From contig JAURHD010000009.1 of the NCBI GenBank assembly GCA_030833445.1, forward strand, positions 80,225 through 144,224: a stretch of DNA of 64,000 bases. The letters run 5' to 3'. Positions within the stretch are counted from its first letter, which is position 1; every line of letters begins with the position of its first letter. Source of the stretch: Cephaloticoccus sp. (lineage in GTDB: Bacteria; Verrucomicrobiota; Verrucomicrobiia; Opitutales; Opitutaceae). Position numbers and translations under genes: made by a program. This document shows, piece by piece, positions 18,283-27,552 of the stretch. A model generated the notes under the pieces. It saw only the letters and a list, made by a program, of their open reading frames with translations, was not told the DNA's origin and searched no databases.

Positions 18283-19403
18283 AAACACCTCCTGTCATGA
18301 ATCGTCGCCTATGGCTGAAATCTACCGGTGCTGCGGTGGCCGGCATCACCCTCGCATCAAGATTCGTGTCTGCCGGGACCACCACGAACCCAGCCTCGTC
18401 CATCCCAATCGGGCCAGTCCGATTGTCCTTGAACGAAAATCCATTTGGACCGGCTCCGTCCGCCATCGCGGCGATGCAAGCTAATGCGGCGCGCTCATGT
18501 CGCTATCCGATCACCGAGGGCACCCAATTGGTCGCGACGATTGCGGAGAAGGAAGGCGTCTCGCCTGATCAGATTCTGCTGGGATCGGGATCGGGTGAAA
18601 TATTGGAGGCCTTTGCCGCGCATTTTGGTGGACCCGGTGGTGAGGTCATCTCCGCCAATCCCAGTTATGGGCAACTGGTAAATGCGATGGTGCGCAAGGG
18701 GTCCCGGGCGATCGGGATTCCCTTGAACGATGCCATGGAGCACGACCTGACGGCTATGGCGGCGGCGGTTACTGCGACCACGCAATGTGTCTATATCTGC
18801 AATCCCAATAACCCCACTGGAACCATCGTTGATTCAACCGCGTTGCGGGAATTTATCATCGCGGTAGCCCAACAAGTGCCGGTGTTTGTCGATGAGGCCT
18901 ATCTGGAATGTTGCGATGACTTTGCGGCCAACACCATGGTCGGGCTGGTGCATAAAGGTTACAACGTGACGGTCTCGCGCACCTTCTCCAAAATCCATGG
19001 ACTCGCCGGACAACGTATTGGCTATGGGGTAATGTCAGCTGAGCTAGCGAAGTCCCTGCAGGCCGGCATGACGGGTGGAGCCAATCTGCTTGGATTGGTC
19101 GCGGCGCAGACCAGCCTGGATGATGAAAATTACATCGAATCAACCCGCCTGAAAATCAAGGTCGGTCGGGATGCCTTGATCGAAGTGCTCAAGGAATTGG
19201 GGTGCGATTACGCGGAACCACAGGGCAACTTTGCTTTCTTCCACAGCGGCGTGCCGATTGCGGAATTCCGTCCCGCGATGCAGGCGGAAGGTGTGATCGT
19301 GGGTCGTCCCTTTCCCCCATATCTTGATTGGTGCCGGATAACCATCGGGACTCCGAAAGAGATGACGGTGGCTCACGCCGCTTTACGCAAGGTGCTGGGC
19401 TGA
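18279..19403 (+). CDS. Tat-exported class I/II aminotransferase (HisC-like)
   Basis: 374 residues. The first 32 form a twin-arginine signal (NRRLWLK followed by STGAAVAGITLA), so the folded, PLP-loaded enzyme should be exported. The fold-type I core is intact: LNENPFGP near 51, substrate/PLP region SGSGEILE (103-110), NPNNPTG (175-181), VFVDEAYLE (202-210) and the PLP lysine Lys238 in SRTFSKIHG. The best-known relatives are histidinol-phosphate aminotransferases, but those are cytoplasmic. The donor and acceptor are unknown. The gene overlaps the DUF4440-like gene by 4 bp, and no his gene follows. Confidence 0.85.
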   Translation: MKTPPVMNRRLWLKSTGAAVAGITLASRFVSAGTTTNPASSIPIGPVRLSLNENPFGPAPSAIAAMQANAARSCRYPITEGTQLVATIAEKEGVSPDQILLGSGSGEILEAFAAHFGGPGGEVISANPSYGQLVNAMVRKGSRAIGIPLNDAMEHDLTAMAAAVTATTQCVYICNPNNPTGTIVDSTALREFIIAVAQQVPVFVDEAYLECCDDFAANTMVGLVHKGYNVTVSRTFSKIHGLAGQRIGYGVMSAELAKSLQAGMTGGANLLGLVAAQTSLDDENYIESTRLKIKVGRDALIEVLKELGCDYAEPQGNFAFFHSGVPIAEFRPAMQAEGVIVGRPFPPYLDWCRITIGTPKEMTVAHAALRKVLG

Positions 19404-19419
19404 TCTGTTGTCCGTCTTA

Positions 19420-19989
19420 TTAAGGCGTCGGCGCGGGCTTTTGGACGTCGATCACCCGGAAGTCCACGCCTAGATTTACCCGTTCCATCAGCGTGACCGT
19501 CTTGCTCTCCTTGCTACTTTCTGGCACCGCTTCCACGACGATTTTATCGCCAAGCTTTCGGTTGATGAAGAGCTGATTGAGTTCGCTGCCATCATTGAAA
19601 GAAGAGGACATTTCTTCCACGGGTATCCCGTCAATCCGGTAGATTCGGGTGCGTGGGCCAAAGCCTGCGACCAGCGCGTCGGACTTTTCTTTCACTCGAT
19701 TGATATAAATGGACATCACCTTGCCGGTGTTGACGTTTCCTATCACCGTCAGGCTGACGCCAAAGCACAGTTTTGGCGGTGATTCATTTGCGACGTAGGG
19801 TTCCAGTTTGATCAGTGGGCCGGTGGTGACGGCCGGTTCAACCTCGGGAGAAGTGTGAGCTGGTTGCTTCTCATTTTCTTCAGGTTCACCACCAGCGATT
19901 GAAGCCAATGAGGAAATTGCGAAGAATAATCCATAGCCCAGCAGCGTCCTGAGTTGGCTTCGGAGGGGCATTAGACCGAAGGAAGTCAT
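19420..19989 (-). CDS. Exported PDZ-like domain protein
   Basis: 189 residues from the ATG at 19989; a longer frame from 20046 has no signal-peptide-like start. The N terminus (MTSFGLMPLRSQLRTLLGYG...) is a plausible signal peptide ending near SLASIAGG, followed by an acidic proline-rich linker. Residues about 90-185 look like a PDZ fold: KEKSDALVAGFGPRTRIYRI then DGIPVEEM, with the usual carboxylate-loop and helix pattern. No protease domain is present. It is the last gene of a minus-strand run headed by a lipoprotein and the second TPR/solute-binding pair, so it may be an accessory of that module. Confidence 0.6.
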   Translation of the reverse strand: MTSFGLMPLRSQLRTLLGYGLFFAISSLASIAGGEPEENEKQPAHTSPEVEPAVTTGPLIKLEPYVANESPPKLCFGVSLTVIGNVNTGKVMSIYINRVKEKSDALVAGFGPRTRIYRIDGIPVEEMSSSFNDGSELNQLFINRKLGDKIVVEAVPESSKESKTVTLMERVNLGVDFRVIDVQKPAPTP

Positions 19990-20063
19990 GATCTTTAAAG
20001 TGTCAGCATTAATGTTGGTATCAACCCGGGAATTACGGTCCGCCAAGTGATGTCCTCCAGCCC

Positions 20064-21644
20064 CTAAGGCTCCAGATACCGACGGTAGTGCAGGATTTCC
20101 AACTGGCGCAGATGCTGGGTCTCGGCATGTCGGGTCCAGTTTTCACGCACGGGATCGTCCTCCGGCAGGGTCAGATGAAAGGCGACCAAGGCGTCGAGTT
20201 GCCGGACGTCGCGTTGTTCCCGGGTAAGTTGCCAGGTGATATCCTGCCGCAGATAACGCGGCAGCTCGGCATTGAGTTTGGCGGCAAAGGCGGGGACATC
20301 GGCCTGCGGTCCAATCGCGGTGTAGATATGTCGTTGAAAGAAGTTGGAACTGTGGTCAGCCCCGAACCAACCAAAGTCGACCGTAAATCCAGTGAGTTCA
20401 CCCGCCAAGCGGGGACGGAGTTGGGCGCCATCGGGTGGTGGTGGAGTGCCGACGATGGCAGAGATTCGGTTGCTGATCCGGGAAAATTCTACAGCGACGC
20501 CGCGACTGGTCAGATATTGCAGGAAATCCAGCGCGACTTCCGGATGCTCGCTGTGGCGGATAATGCCAAGCATTGCCTCAGGATAACCCGTGGCTTCCGA
20601 GACCGGCCCGAGCACAAACCGGCCGTAGACTGGATCATCCGATGCGGGCAAAGGGAAAGGAATCATACCGGTCGTGAACGAACCGTCCTGCGCGAGGATG
20701 GCGTAATCCCAACTACCGGCAAAAAACATCAGGGCATTTTGTTGCAGATAGGCCGCGATGGCTTCGTCGCGTTGTTGCTGAGTGTAACCCGGAGTTAACA
20801 GGGACGAAACATCCTGCATGAGCCGGAGACTGTTGCGCAGTTCCGGAGTGTCGTAGTCTACTTTGCCCTCGAGGATCAGTGCCGCGAGTTCCAGAGGTAA
20901 CACCCGCAGGTTGCGATTGGGGCTGAGCTGCGGGGTCAAACGCTGGGTTTGCGACGGCAAGAGGGTGTTGAACAACTGCCGGGCGTAGGGCCCGCAGCCG
21001 GAGATGGTCACCAGCCGTTTACCCGTGCGCGCATTGTAAGCGGCAACTTGCCGTCCGATTTTCATCAAGGCGGCAAAATCGGCCGGCGGGGTATCGGAGC
21101 CGGTAATCTCCCGCAGTAACTCCTGATTGTAGAAAAGCCGCAGAGAATTGAGCTGCAAAGTGACCCCGCAGACCTCGCCGGATGTGGGGGTGAGATTCCG
21201 CATCGCGGTGAGTCCATCGATGAAGGTTTCCCGCCACGGGACATGCTCCAGTTCGGTGCCTGCGTTATAAGGGTTGGGTTGGTCGAGCCACGGGGTGAGC
21301 GGCACATAATAACGGCTGATCAGCACCTCGTTCAACGTGAGCATGCCGGTTAAGTCGGGCGCAGTCCCACCAACCAATTGGGTGCGGCTCCAAGCGGCGT
21401 AGGAACGCACGGGCACCGGGATTTGCGTAATACGCACTTCCGGATGAAGTTTTTGATACCCTTCGATCGCGGCATCGAAAGCCTCACGCATACCGGTATG
21501 GAGCAACCAGTGGCCGAGTTGTATTTCGATGATGTCGGATCGGGCTGAGCGTTGTTGCCGATGGAATACTTGCCAGGCGGACCCGGAGAAAACGACCAAC
21601 AGAAGGAGCGCCGCCAGCCGGTGTTTTAATTTGGCCGAGTTCAT
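20064..21644 (-). CDS. Family-1 extracellular solute-binding protein with N-terminal membrane anchor (copy 2)
   Basis: 526 residues, homologous to the protein at 16120-17739: both share a W-Q at the end of the N-terminal hydrophobic segment (here FSGSAWQVF), the GHWLLHTGMREAFD opening, YQKLHPEVRITQIPVPV and RTQLVGGTAPDL. Again there is no lipobox, so it is probably a membrane-anchored periplasmic binding protein. The C-terminal 60 residues are helical and charged. Its start overlaps the stop of the TPR gene upstream by 4 bp, the same coupling as copy 1. No transporter permease is encoded nearby. Ligand unknown, probably a carbohydrate. Confidence 0.85.
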   Translation of the reverse strand: MNSAKLKHRLAALLLLVVFSGSAWQVFHRQQRSARSDIIEIQLGHWLLHTGMREAFDAAIEGYQKLHPEVRITQIPVPVRSYAAWSRTQLVGGTAPDLTGMLTLNEVLISRYYVPLTPWLDQPNPYNAGTELEHVPWRETFIDGLTAMRNLTPTSGEVCGVTLQLNSLRLFYNQELLREITGSDTPPADFAALMKIGRQVAAYNARTGKRLVTISGCGPYARQLFNTLLPSQTQRLTPQLSPNRNLRVLPLELAALILEGKVDYDTPELRNSLRLMQDVSSLLTPGYTQQQRDEAIAAYLQQNALMFFAGSWDYAILAQDGSFTTGMIPFPLPASDDPVYGRFVLGPVSEATGYPEAMLGIIRHSEHPEVALDFLQYLTSRGVAVEFSRISNRISAIVGTPPPPDGAQLRPRLAGELTGFTVDFGWFGADHSSNFFQRHIYTAIGPQADVPAFAAKLNAELPRYLRQDITWQLTREQRDVRQLDALVAFHLTLPEDDPVRENWTRHAETQHLRQLEILHYRRYLEP

Positions 21645-22513
21645 GGTCTGGGTTGGGTGCGAGCAAACGCTTCGGCGGCAAGTCGGCGGGCGGATTGAGC
21701 GCGACCGTCACGCGGATTAGTTTCGGCAAATTTGAGGTAGTATTGTGCCGCGAGTTCATTCTGCCCGGTCTCCGCCGCAAGCCCCGCAATGGTGAGGTCC
21801 AATTCGCTGTTGCGATAAGGTGTTTCAAAACCGATCTCGCGACCGGCAATATAGTGAGGCAGGGCGGCGGCGGCATCGTGTCGAACCTGCCAGTGCAGAT
21901 AGGCGATCGCGTGATGCAGTTCACGCCGGGACGCGGGCGTGGATACTTGGGCGAGCAGTGCCTCAACGATGGCTACCGCAGTTTTCGGGTCGGGTGGAGG
22001 GCTTTGCACTGCCTGGAGCAGGCCAAGATGAACGGCAGACTGATCGGCCAAGGGGTGGGTGGGATATTCGCGGCGGAGTTGCTCATAGCGCACTTGGGCC
22101 TCGTCGAGGCGAGGCGGGTTGATGTGATCGTGATCAATCCGGGCGGTGAGATAGAGTGCCAGCGGGCGATGCTGCACATCTGTCCGCGGTGCGTTTGCGA
22201 TTACGCTTTCCAGGAGACTACGAGCCTTCTCCACATTGGCATCGGTGACTGGTTCGCGCACGAGCAGGCTTGCGGCGTAGGCACAGGTGATCCGCAAGTC
22301 ATCGGGCGCAACGTCGTGCTGACGCGCGAGGCCATCGGAGGCGGTATTGTAATCAAGGTTCAGAGCGGACTGCCACGGATCGGTGGGGTCAGCGTTCGCG
22401 CCGGTAGCAGGCAGTATGATACCTAACGCGATGCCGGTTAGTTTGCACCAACGGCTCAGCCAGCGGGGTAACACCGAAAATGTGCCAGGGGTGGGCAGCA
22501 TGACCCGACACAT
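21641..22513 (-). CDS. Secreted TPR-like protein, partner of a solute-binding protein (copy 2)
   Basis: 290 residues if started at the ATG at 22513; an ATG at 22501 and a TTG at 22546 are alternatives. The N terminus ends in LTGIALGIILPATGANAD, a typical signal-peptide core and cleavage site. The rest consists of helix pairs, including AYAASLLVREPVTDANVEKA, which aligns with AASLLNEPPVTNGKIEQA in copy 1. The stop overlaps the downstream solute-binding protein gene by 4 bp. The upstream lipoprotein gene ends 100 bp away. Function unknown. Confidence 0.7.
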   Translation of the reverse strand: MCRVMLPTPGTFSVLPRWLSRWCKLTGIALGIILPATGANADPTDPWQSALNLDYNTASDGLARQHDVAPDDLRITCAYAASLLVREPVTDANVEKARSLLESVIANAPRTDVQHRPLALYLTARIDHDHINPPRLDEAQVRYEQLRREYPTHPLADQSAVHLGLLQAVQSPPPDPKTAVAIVEALLAQVSTPASRRELHHAIAYLHWQVRHDAAAALPHYIAGREIGFETPYRNSELDLTIAGLAAETGQNELAAQYYLKFAETNPRDGRAQSARRLAAEAFARTQPRP

Positions 22514-22613
22514 GATCTGAAGTGTGTGGACTTCAATCCTACCCAATTCTTACAGTTTGAGGTCAGGAGGCCAGTGCTGCCCTGTCTGTGCTTATCCGTA
22601 ACTCAGCCGAGGT

Positions 22614-23024
22614 CTACTTGTAGAAACCATCAAGCAGAACTTTGATGAGCTTGGCCGGTTCTTTCGGGATGATCCCAGGTTGGTGATAGGAACCGGTGGC
22701 AATGAGTTTGTTGCTGTGGTTAAGATTCGCTGAAATGTTGAGATCAATCAGATACGAGCGGAAGTCCCAGGTCCACCGGGCATCATATGTGATAATTACC
22801 TGAACGTTATCAGGCATCATGGTGAGGTGACCACATGTGGCATCATAGCCCCGACGACGCAGATCAGCGGCAATCAACTCCCCGGTGCCGTTGTTATCAT
22901 TCAATCGTTGCTCGACGTAGAAGTGCTGGAACTTGGTGAGGTCCACTGCCGGGTCACGCCGGGCGTTCACCGAGGAACACGCGGATAACATAGACAGGAT
23001 AAGGAGGGAAAGGAGGACACGCAT
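22614..23024 (-). CDS. Small predicted lipoprotein
   Basis: 136 residues starting MRVLLSLLILSMLSACSSVN. The lipobox LSAC places the lipidated cysteine at position 16, and the +2 serine favours outer-membrane sorting. The mature part contains FQHFYVEQRLNDNNGTGELI and a two-stranded pattern (VQVIITYDARWTWDFRSYLI), loosely like DUF4136-type lipoproteins, but I do not firmly recognise the family. It lies 100 bp upstream of the second TPR/solute-binding pair on the same strand, and a terminator separates it from xylA. Confidence 0.7.
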   Translation of the reverse strand: MRVLLSLLILSMLSACSSVNARRDPAVDLTKFQHFYVEQRLNDNNGTGELIAADLRRRGYDATCGHLTMMPDNVQVIITYDARWTWDFRSYLIDLNISANLNHSNKLIATGSYHQPGIIPKEPAKLIKVLLDGFYK

Positions 23025-23060
23025 GGGCAGATATAGACGCTGTTATTCCAAAAAGGTCAC

Positions 23061-23087
23061 AAAAAAGCCGCTCTAGCGAGCGGCTTT
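23061..23087 (-). terminator. Intrinsic terminator after xylA
   Basis: On the minus strand AAAGCCGCTC-loop-GAGCGGCTTT forms a perfect 10-bp stem followed by a run of T. It starts 24 bp after the xylA stop and lies upstream of the lipoprotein gene. Confidence 0.9.
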
Positions 23088-23110
23088 GCGATAATTTGGC
23101 TACGTCGGAT

Positions 23111-24439
23111 TTATCCGTGAAGATAAGTAGCCAGCAAGTTTTCGAGGTATTCTTGTTTGCCGGATTTCAACTTCGGCTCACCGAGCTTACCCAGCACCAG
23201 CTTCTCAAGGGATTTGAAGGAGGCCTTGCCCGTTTCGATATCCCGGCCGAAGCCTTGGTCAAACGAGCTGTAACGGTCGGTCACGAATTGCTCGAATTTG
23301 CCTTCCGCCAGGACCCGGCGGGCCAGCTTGAATGCGAGGGCATAGGCATCCATGCCGCCGATGTGGGCGTGAAACAGATCTTCCAAATCGGTGGAGGGAC
23401 GGCGCAGCTTGGCGTCGAAGTTGAAACCGCCGGTGCCCAGACCACCCGCCCGCAGAATTGAGATCATCGCGAGGGTCAATTCGCGCACGTCGGTGTTGAA
23501 TTGGTCGGTATCCCAACCGAGCAACAGGTCACCCGCATTGGCATCGATGGAACCCAGCAGTCCCTGCGCGGCGGCCACTTCGATCTCATGTTGGAAGGTA
23601 TGACCGGCGAGCGTGGCGTGATTCGTCTCGATGTTGAATTTGAAGTGCTTCTCGAGGCCGTAGGTGCGCAGGAAGGCGATGCCGCTGGCGACGTCGAAAT
23701 CGTATTGATGCTTGGTCGGTTCCTTTGGCTTGGGTTCGATGAGGAACTGTCCTTTGAAGCCGATGCTCTTGGCGTAGGACACGGCCATGTGGAGGAAGGC
23801 CGCCAGATGGTCCTGCTCCCGTTTCAAATTCGTATTGAGCAAAGTCTCATAGCCCTCGCGACCGCCCCAGAACACGTAGTTTTCACCGCCGAGTTCCTTG
23901 GTCGCATCCATGGCTTGTTTTACCTGGGCCGCTGCGTAAGCGAAGACATGGGCATCGGGATTGGTGGCCGCACCGCACATAAAGCGCGGATTGCTGAACA
24001 GATTGGCCGTGCCCCAGAGGAGCTTTACGCCGGTGGCATTTTGGAGCTGTTTGGCATGCGCGACGATCTTCTCGAGATTGCGGTTTGATTCAGCCAAGGT
24101 GCGACCTTCAGGCGCGATATCACGGTCATGGAAACACCAGAAAGGCGCGCGAATCTTTTGGAAGAATTCAAAGGCGGCTTCCATGCGGGTCTTGGCGATG
24201 GAGAGGGAGTCCTTGCCTTTTTCCCATGGCCGCACGATCGTGCCGGGACCGAAGGGATCCGAGCCCACGCCGCGGAAAGAATGCCAGTAGGCAATCGAGA
24301 AGCGCAGGTGCTCGCTCATCGTCTTGCCGTCGATCACCTCATCGGGGTTGTAATGATGGAAAGCCAGCGAGCTGGTCGATCCGGGGCCTTCGTAGGCAAT
24401 GGTCTTGATGCGAGGGAAATGGGACTTGTGGGTTTTCAT
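23111..24439 (-). CDS. xylA: Xylose isomerase
   Basis: 442 residues from the ATG at 24439, the length of class II xylose isomerases. The enzyme interconverts D-xylose and D-xylulose in the cytoplasm with two divalent metals. Seen: the [14 protein letters not shown] segment (51-64), catalytic His104 and Asp107 in FWCFHDRD, a metal-ligand region [14 protein letters not shown], and [16 protein letters not shown]. The longer upstream frame (to 24523) reads into the preceding terminator region and is rejected. No xylulokinase or xylose transporter is adjacent, so the gene stands alone between two terminators. Confidence 0.96.
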   Translation of the reverse strand: MKTHKSHFPRIKTIAYEGPGSTSSLAFHHYNPDEVIDGKTMSEHLRFSIAYWHSFRGVGSDPFGPGTIVRPWEKGKDSLSIAKTRMEAAFEFFQKIRAPFWCFHDRDIAPEGRTLAESNRNLEKIVAHAKQLQNATGVKLLWGTANLFSNPRFMCGAATNPDAHVFAYAAAQVKQAMDATKELGGENYVFWGGREGYETLLNTNLKREQDHLAAFLHMAVSYAKSIGFKGQFLIEPKPKEPTKHQYDFDVASGIAFLRTYGLEKHFKFNIETNHATLAGHTFQHEIEVAAAQGLLGSIDANAGDLLLGWDTDQFNTDVRELTLAMISILRAGGLGTGGFNFDAKLRRPSTDLEDLFHAHIGGMDAYALAFKLARRVLAEGKFEQFVTDRYSSFDQGFGRDIETGKASFKSLEKLVLGKLGEPKLKSGKQEYLENLLATYLHG

Positions 24440-24524
24440 AGCGAAGAAAGGGTTTGGGGAATTTGGGTGAGTGTCCGTGGAAGGGAAGCCATTATTGCCG
24501 GCCATGACACATTGCCGTGGCAAA

Positions 24525-24560
24525 CAGAAAACCCGAAAGCAGGGTGCCTTCGGGTTTCTG
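24525..24560 (-). terminator. Intrinsic terminator of the iron-uptake operon
   Basis: On the minus strand CAGAAACCCGAA pairs with TTCGGGTTTTCTG (one bulged T) around a short loop, then TTTG. It follows the PepSY gene stop at 24593 and precedes xylA. Confidence 0.75.
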
Positions 24561-24592
24561 GATTTTGAGAATCCGACCTGTGTAATCGGAAA

Positions 24593-25741
24593 TTAACCGA
24601 GCCGGCTGTTGCGCCAGCGCGCAAAGCGCCGCCAAGTCAGGGCGAAACCGGTATAGACGAGAAAACATCCTCCGAGTGACGCGAGGCCGGCGATGAATTG
24701 CCCAACATAGCCGAGGGCTTCACCGGTGTGGAGGAACCGGGACCATGAACGGAAGCGACGTGCGGCAGATAGATCATCGAATTTTTCGACCTGTATTATC
24801 TCCGCCGTATATGGATTTAGCTTAAGGCTGGTCGTGGCCGTGCGTGGCCATGCACCGGGTGCTTTGACTGCAATGGTGACTGGTTGGGGCTGGCTTCCGC
24901 CGCCGAGGCGCAAAGTAATTTCGGTCCACTCCGGAATCGCATTTTTGGCAGCATTTAACAGGTCGTCGAGACTAGCCGGCTTGGTGCCCGAAGTGGGTGG
25001 GGGGATAGAACTATCAGGTGCGGCTGAACCGGGTGGACCAGTGCGAACCGGAGCTTCTTCGCCGGCCACGTTATAGATCAGATTAGCGGCCCAACGATAA
25101 GAGATCGGCAGGGCGGTGAGCGTCAGGATGATCAGAAACGGCGCGGACCAGAGACCAATGACGTTATGAATGTTCCAGTCACGTGCTTTACCGTTGTCGG
25201 TTTTCATAAACCAGAGTGAACGGCGCAGGCCTTTGGTGCGCCATTTGCGTGGCCACCAAATATAGAGTCCGGTTACAGCGAGAACGAAGAACGCAAGATT
25301 ACACGCGCCATTGATAGCCTTGCCGATGGGACGATTGTCTCCAACCAAGGCGAGCACGCGGTGCCAGTCTTCCATGAAATGCATGAAATCATGGGTGCGC
25401 GTGGTGGTGGGAACCGCGATTTCGCCCGTGTAAGGATTTGCATAGAGCGCCCCGTCGCGGCCCAGTCGAAAGACGACCGCGTCGGCGGGATCAGCCGAAA
25501 TCGTAATCGCCGTGGGCTTGGCATCGGGATGCGCGGCCTTGATGACCTTTTGCAGTTCGGCTACCGGGAGATGGGAAGCGGACTCCCCGGGCTTTACCTG
25601 CCGCACATCGCGTTCGGCGAAGGCGACAATCTGTTTTTCAAAGGCCAACACCGTGCCGGTGAAGCACATGATGAAGATTGAGAGGCCGGCTGCGACACCT
25701 GCGATCAGATGAATCCAGAAAATGGTTTTGCGAACAGTCAT
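24593..25741 (-). CDS. PepSY-associated transmembrane protein of the iron-uptake operon
   Basis: 382 residues. The N terminus has a first membrane helix (IFWIHLIAGVAAGLSIFIMC); a periplasmic PepSY region (about 55-95) follows, then further helices near 140-170, 200-225 and 345-370. The GTVLAFEKQI segment and the repeated H-containing helices are typical of PiuB/PepSY-TM proteins, thought to act in reductive release or use of siderophore iron at the inner membrane. It is the last gene of an operon with a siderophore receptor and PiuC (22 bp after the TPR gene), the set known from Pseudomonas piuABC loci. Confidence 0.88.
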   Translation of the reverse strand: MTVRKTIFWIHLIAGVAAGLSIFIMCFTGTVLAFEKQIVAFAERDVRQVKPGESASHLPVAELQKVIKAAHPDAKPTAITISADPADAVVFRLGRDGALYANPYTGEIAVPTTTRTHDFMHFMEDWHRVLALVGDNRPIGKAINGACNLAFFVLAVTGLYIWWPRKWRTKGLRRSLWFMKTDNGKARDWNIHNVIGLWSAPFLIILTLTALPISYRWAANLIYNVAGEEAPVRTGPPGSAAPDSSIPPPTSGTKPASLDDLLNAAKNAIPEWTEITLRLGGGSQPQPVTIAVKAPGAWPRTATTSLKLNPYTAEIIQVEKFDDLSAARRFRSWSRFLHTGEALGYVGQFIAGLASLGGCFLVYTGFALTWRRFARWRNSRLG

Positions 25742-25763
25742 GGGAATCAGCTTGGCAAGATGG

Positions 25764-26843
25764 TCAGAATTGATGGGTCAGGCGTTGCAGACGTTGTAAG
25801 GCATCTTCGATACCCTCCAAGGTTTGCAACCGCCGTTTGGTGTCGGGATTATCCATGATCACAGGATATCCGTTGCGCAACTCCTGGCGGGTGACCTGCA
25901 GGGCCTCGATGGCAATGGCGCTGAATTCTGGTTCAGCCACGAACGCGTCGGAGGTGGGTGTGGCGTCAATATTTTCCAGAATGAAGTCGGCGAGAAAGTG
26001 CGGTTGGTAACGCCGATAATAGGCGGTGCCAAAGCGGAACAAGCGCAGCGCCAATGGGCGAAACTGCGATACGCCGATGGCTTCCCATCGGCGAGCCAAG
26101 GTCAGTCCGGTGTCGACGATATCGCTGGTCTTGGCGACCAGATCTTTGCGCCGGTCGGCATCATCGGTTTCTACCAACCACTGACCGGTGACCTCGCATA
26201 CTATCCGACGGGCTTTGAGGCCGAGATCCGCAAACCCGGTCCGTTCCAGTTCATATTTGGCGGTGAGATTTAATGCCGTGGTTGCGGCGGCGTGCGCCCG
26301 CAAACAGTGATCGTCGGCCGATGTATCCAGCAGCAGATGGGCCAGGTTGACCTGAGCCCCTGCCAGATTGAGCCGGTAGTCCAGCACTTCATTATAGGGC
26401 AGGGCGTTGAGCAGGTTGATGGCAATTTCCAGGGATTCGCTGGCTTTCTGGGTGTGTTCGATGTCTTTGAATTGTTGCAACGCATGCCCACGATTCAGCC
26501 AGGCGGAGCCGATACTGTTGGTCAGGGCTTCGTCACCCCGATGATCCAACAAAGTGAAGAGCACGATAGCCTGATCATAGGCTTCGACGGACTGTGCTAT
26601 TTGCGGGGTTGCGGGGATTTTTTGCAGAGCATTCCCTCGATTCATCCACGCGACGGCGAGTTCGCGAATGGTGCGCGAGTCGAGGGGGTGCTTTGCTTGA
26701 AGAATCGCGATGGCATGATCGTAGCACCTGACCGCATCCTTCAGGGTGGAGGGATCCCCCTTCGACTCCAGATTCTGACCGCAGCGCAGCCAATTGGCTG
26801 CATCCAGCTGCGCGATAGAAGCATATGACCTGGCGGATAGCAC
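25764..26843 (-). CDS. TPR-repeat protein of the iron-uptake operon
   Basis: 359 residues, no signal peptide, all helical with regular 34-residue-like repeats: ANWLRCGQNLESKGDPSTLKDA, VAWMNRGNALQKIPATP, SAWLNRGHALQQFKD. These are TPR-type helix pairs. It lies 13 bp after piuC and 22 bp before the PepSY gene. In Pseudomonas, a Sel1-repeat protein accompanies piuC, so this TPR protein may take the same place. Its partner is unknown; a role in folding or docking operon products is inference. Confidence 0.72.
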   Translation of the reverse strand: MLSARSYASIAQLDAANWLRCGQNLESKGDPSTLKDAVRCYDHAIAILQAKHPLDSRTIRELAVAWMNRGNALQKIPATPQIAQSVEAYDQAIVLFTLLDHRGDEALTNSIGSAWLNRGHALQQFKDIEHTQKASESLEIAINLLNALPYNEVLDYRLNLAGAQVNLAHLLLDTSADDHCLRAHAAATTALNLTAKYELERTGFADLGLKARRIVCEVTGQWLVETDDADRRKDLVAKTSDIVDTGLTLARRWEAIGVSQFRPLALRLFRFGTAYYRRYQPHFLADFILENIDATPTSDAFVAEPEFSAIAIEALQVTRQELRNGYPVIMDNPDTKRRLQTLEGIEDALQRLQRLTHQF

Positions 26844-26856
26844 GGCCTGTGTCGCC

Positions 26857-27534
26857 TTATACTTCTGCCCACTGGCGCAGGAGATTATGGTATACGCCGG
26901 TGAGCTGAATCACACCGGTATGATCTGGTTGATCGGTTGCCACTCGTTGGATGCCGATATCCATGTCGAAAAGCAGTGTGCGGCGGGTATCGTCACGAAT
27001 CATACTCTGCAACCAGAAGAAGGCGCAGAGCCGGGTGCCGCGGGTGACGGGGGTAACCCGATGCAGACTCGTCGATGGATAAAGGATGAGATGACCGGCC
27101 GGCAGCTTGACCGATTTTTCGCCATAAGTGTCTTCGATGATTAGTTCACCTCCGTCGTATTCTTCCGGATTACCGAAGAACAAAGTGCAGGACAAGTCGG
27201 TGCGGATGCGTTGCCCGGTGGGCAGGGTGCGAATGGAACCGTCCACGTGGGTGCCGAATGTTTGCCCGCTGCTGTAACGATTGAACATCGGCGGCAGGAT
27301 GTGTAGCGGCAGTGCGGCCGAAACGAACAGCGGATTTTTGTGCAGCGCCGCGATTATCCGGGCCCCAACTTCATCCGCGATGGGATTGTCACGGGCGAGT
27401 TGCTGATTGTCCTTCACGCGCGCGCCTTGGTGGCCGGCGGTGGCCTTGCCATCGATCCATTCCGTCGCTTCCAGTTGTGCCCGTGCCTCGCCGAGTTCTG
27501 CACCGGTCAAAATATCAGGAATAGCCAGTATCAT
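26857..27534 (-). CDS. piuC: Fe(II)-dependent dioxygenase, PKHD-type (PiuC family)
   Basis: 225 residues, the standard length of PiuC/YbiX. It shows the Fe/2-oxoglutarate triad His96-x-Asp98 in GTHVDGSIR, His158 in STSLHRVTP, and Arg168 for 2-oxoglutarate. The N-terminal DNPIADEVGARI and the middle LFFGNPEEYDGGELIIEDTYG are family hallmarks. Such proteins are encoded next to siderophore receptors and are induced by iron limitation; the substrate is not established. It starts 18 bp after the receptor stop at 27553, so it is in the same operon. Confidence 0.94.
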   Translation of the reverse strand: MILAIPDILTGAELGEARAQLEATEWIDGKATAGHQGARVKDNQQLARDNPIADEVGARIIAALHKNPLFVSAALPLHILPPMFNRYSSGQTFGTHVDGSIRTLPTGQRIRTDLSCTLFFGNPEEYDGGELIIEDTYGEKSVKLPAGHLILYPSTSLHRVTPVTRGTRLCAFFWLQSMIRDDTRRTLLFDMDIGIQRVATDQPDHTGVIQLTGVYHNLLRQWAEV

Positions 27535-27552
27535 GCTAAAGCGAGTTCGACA

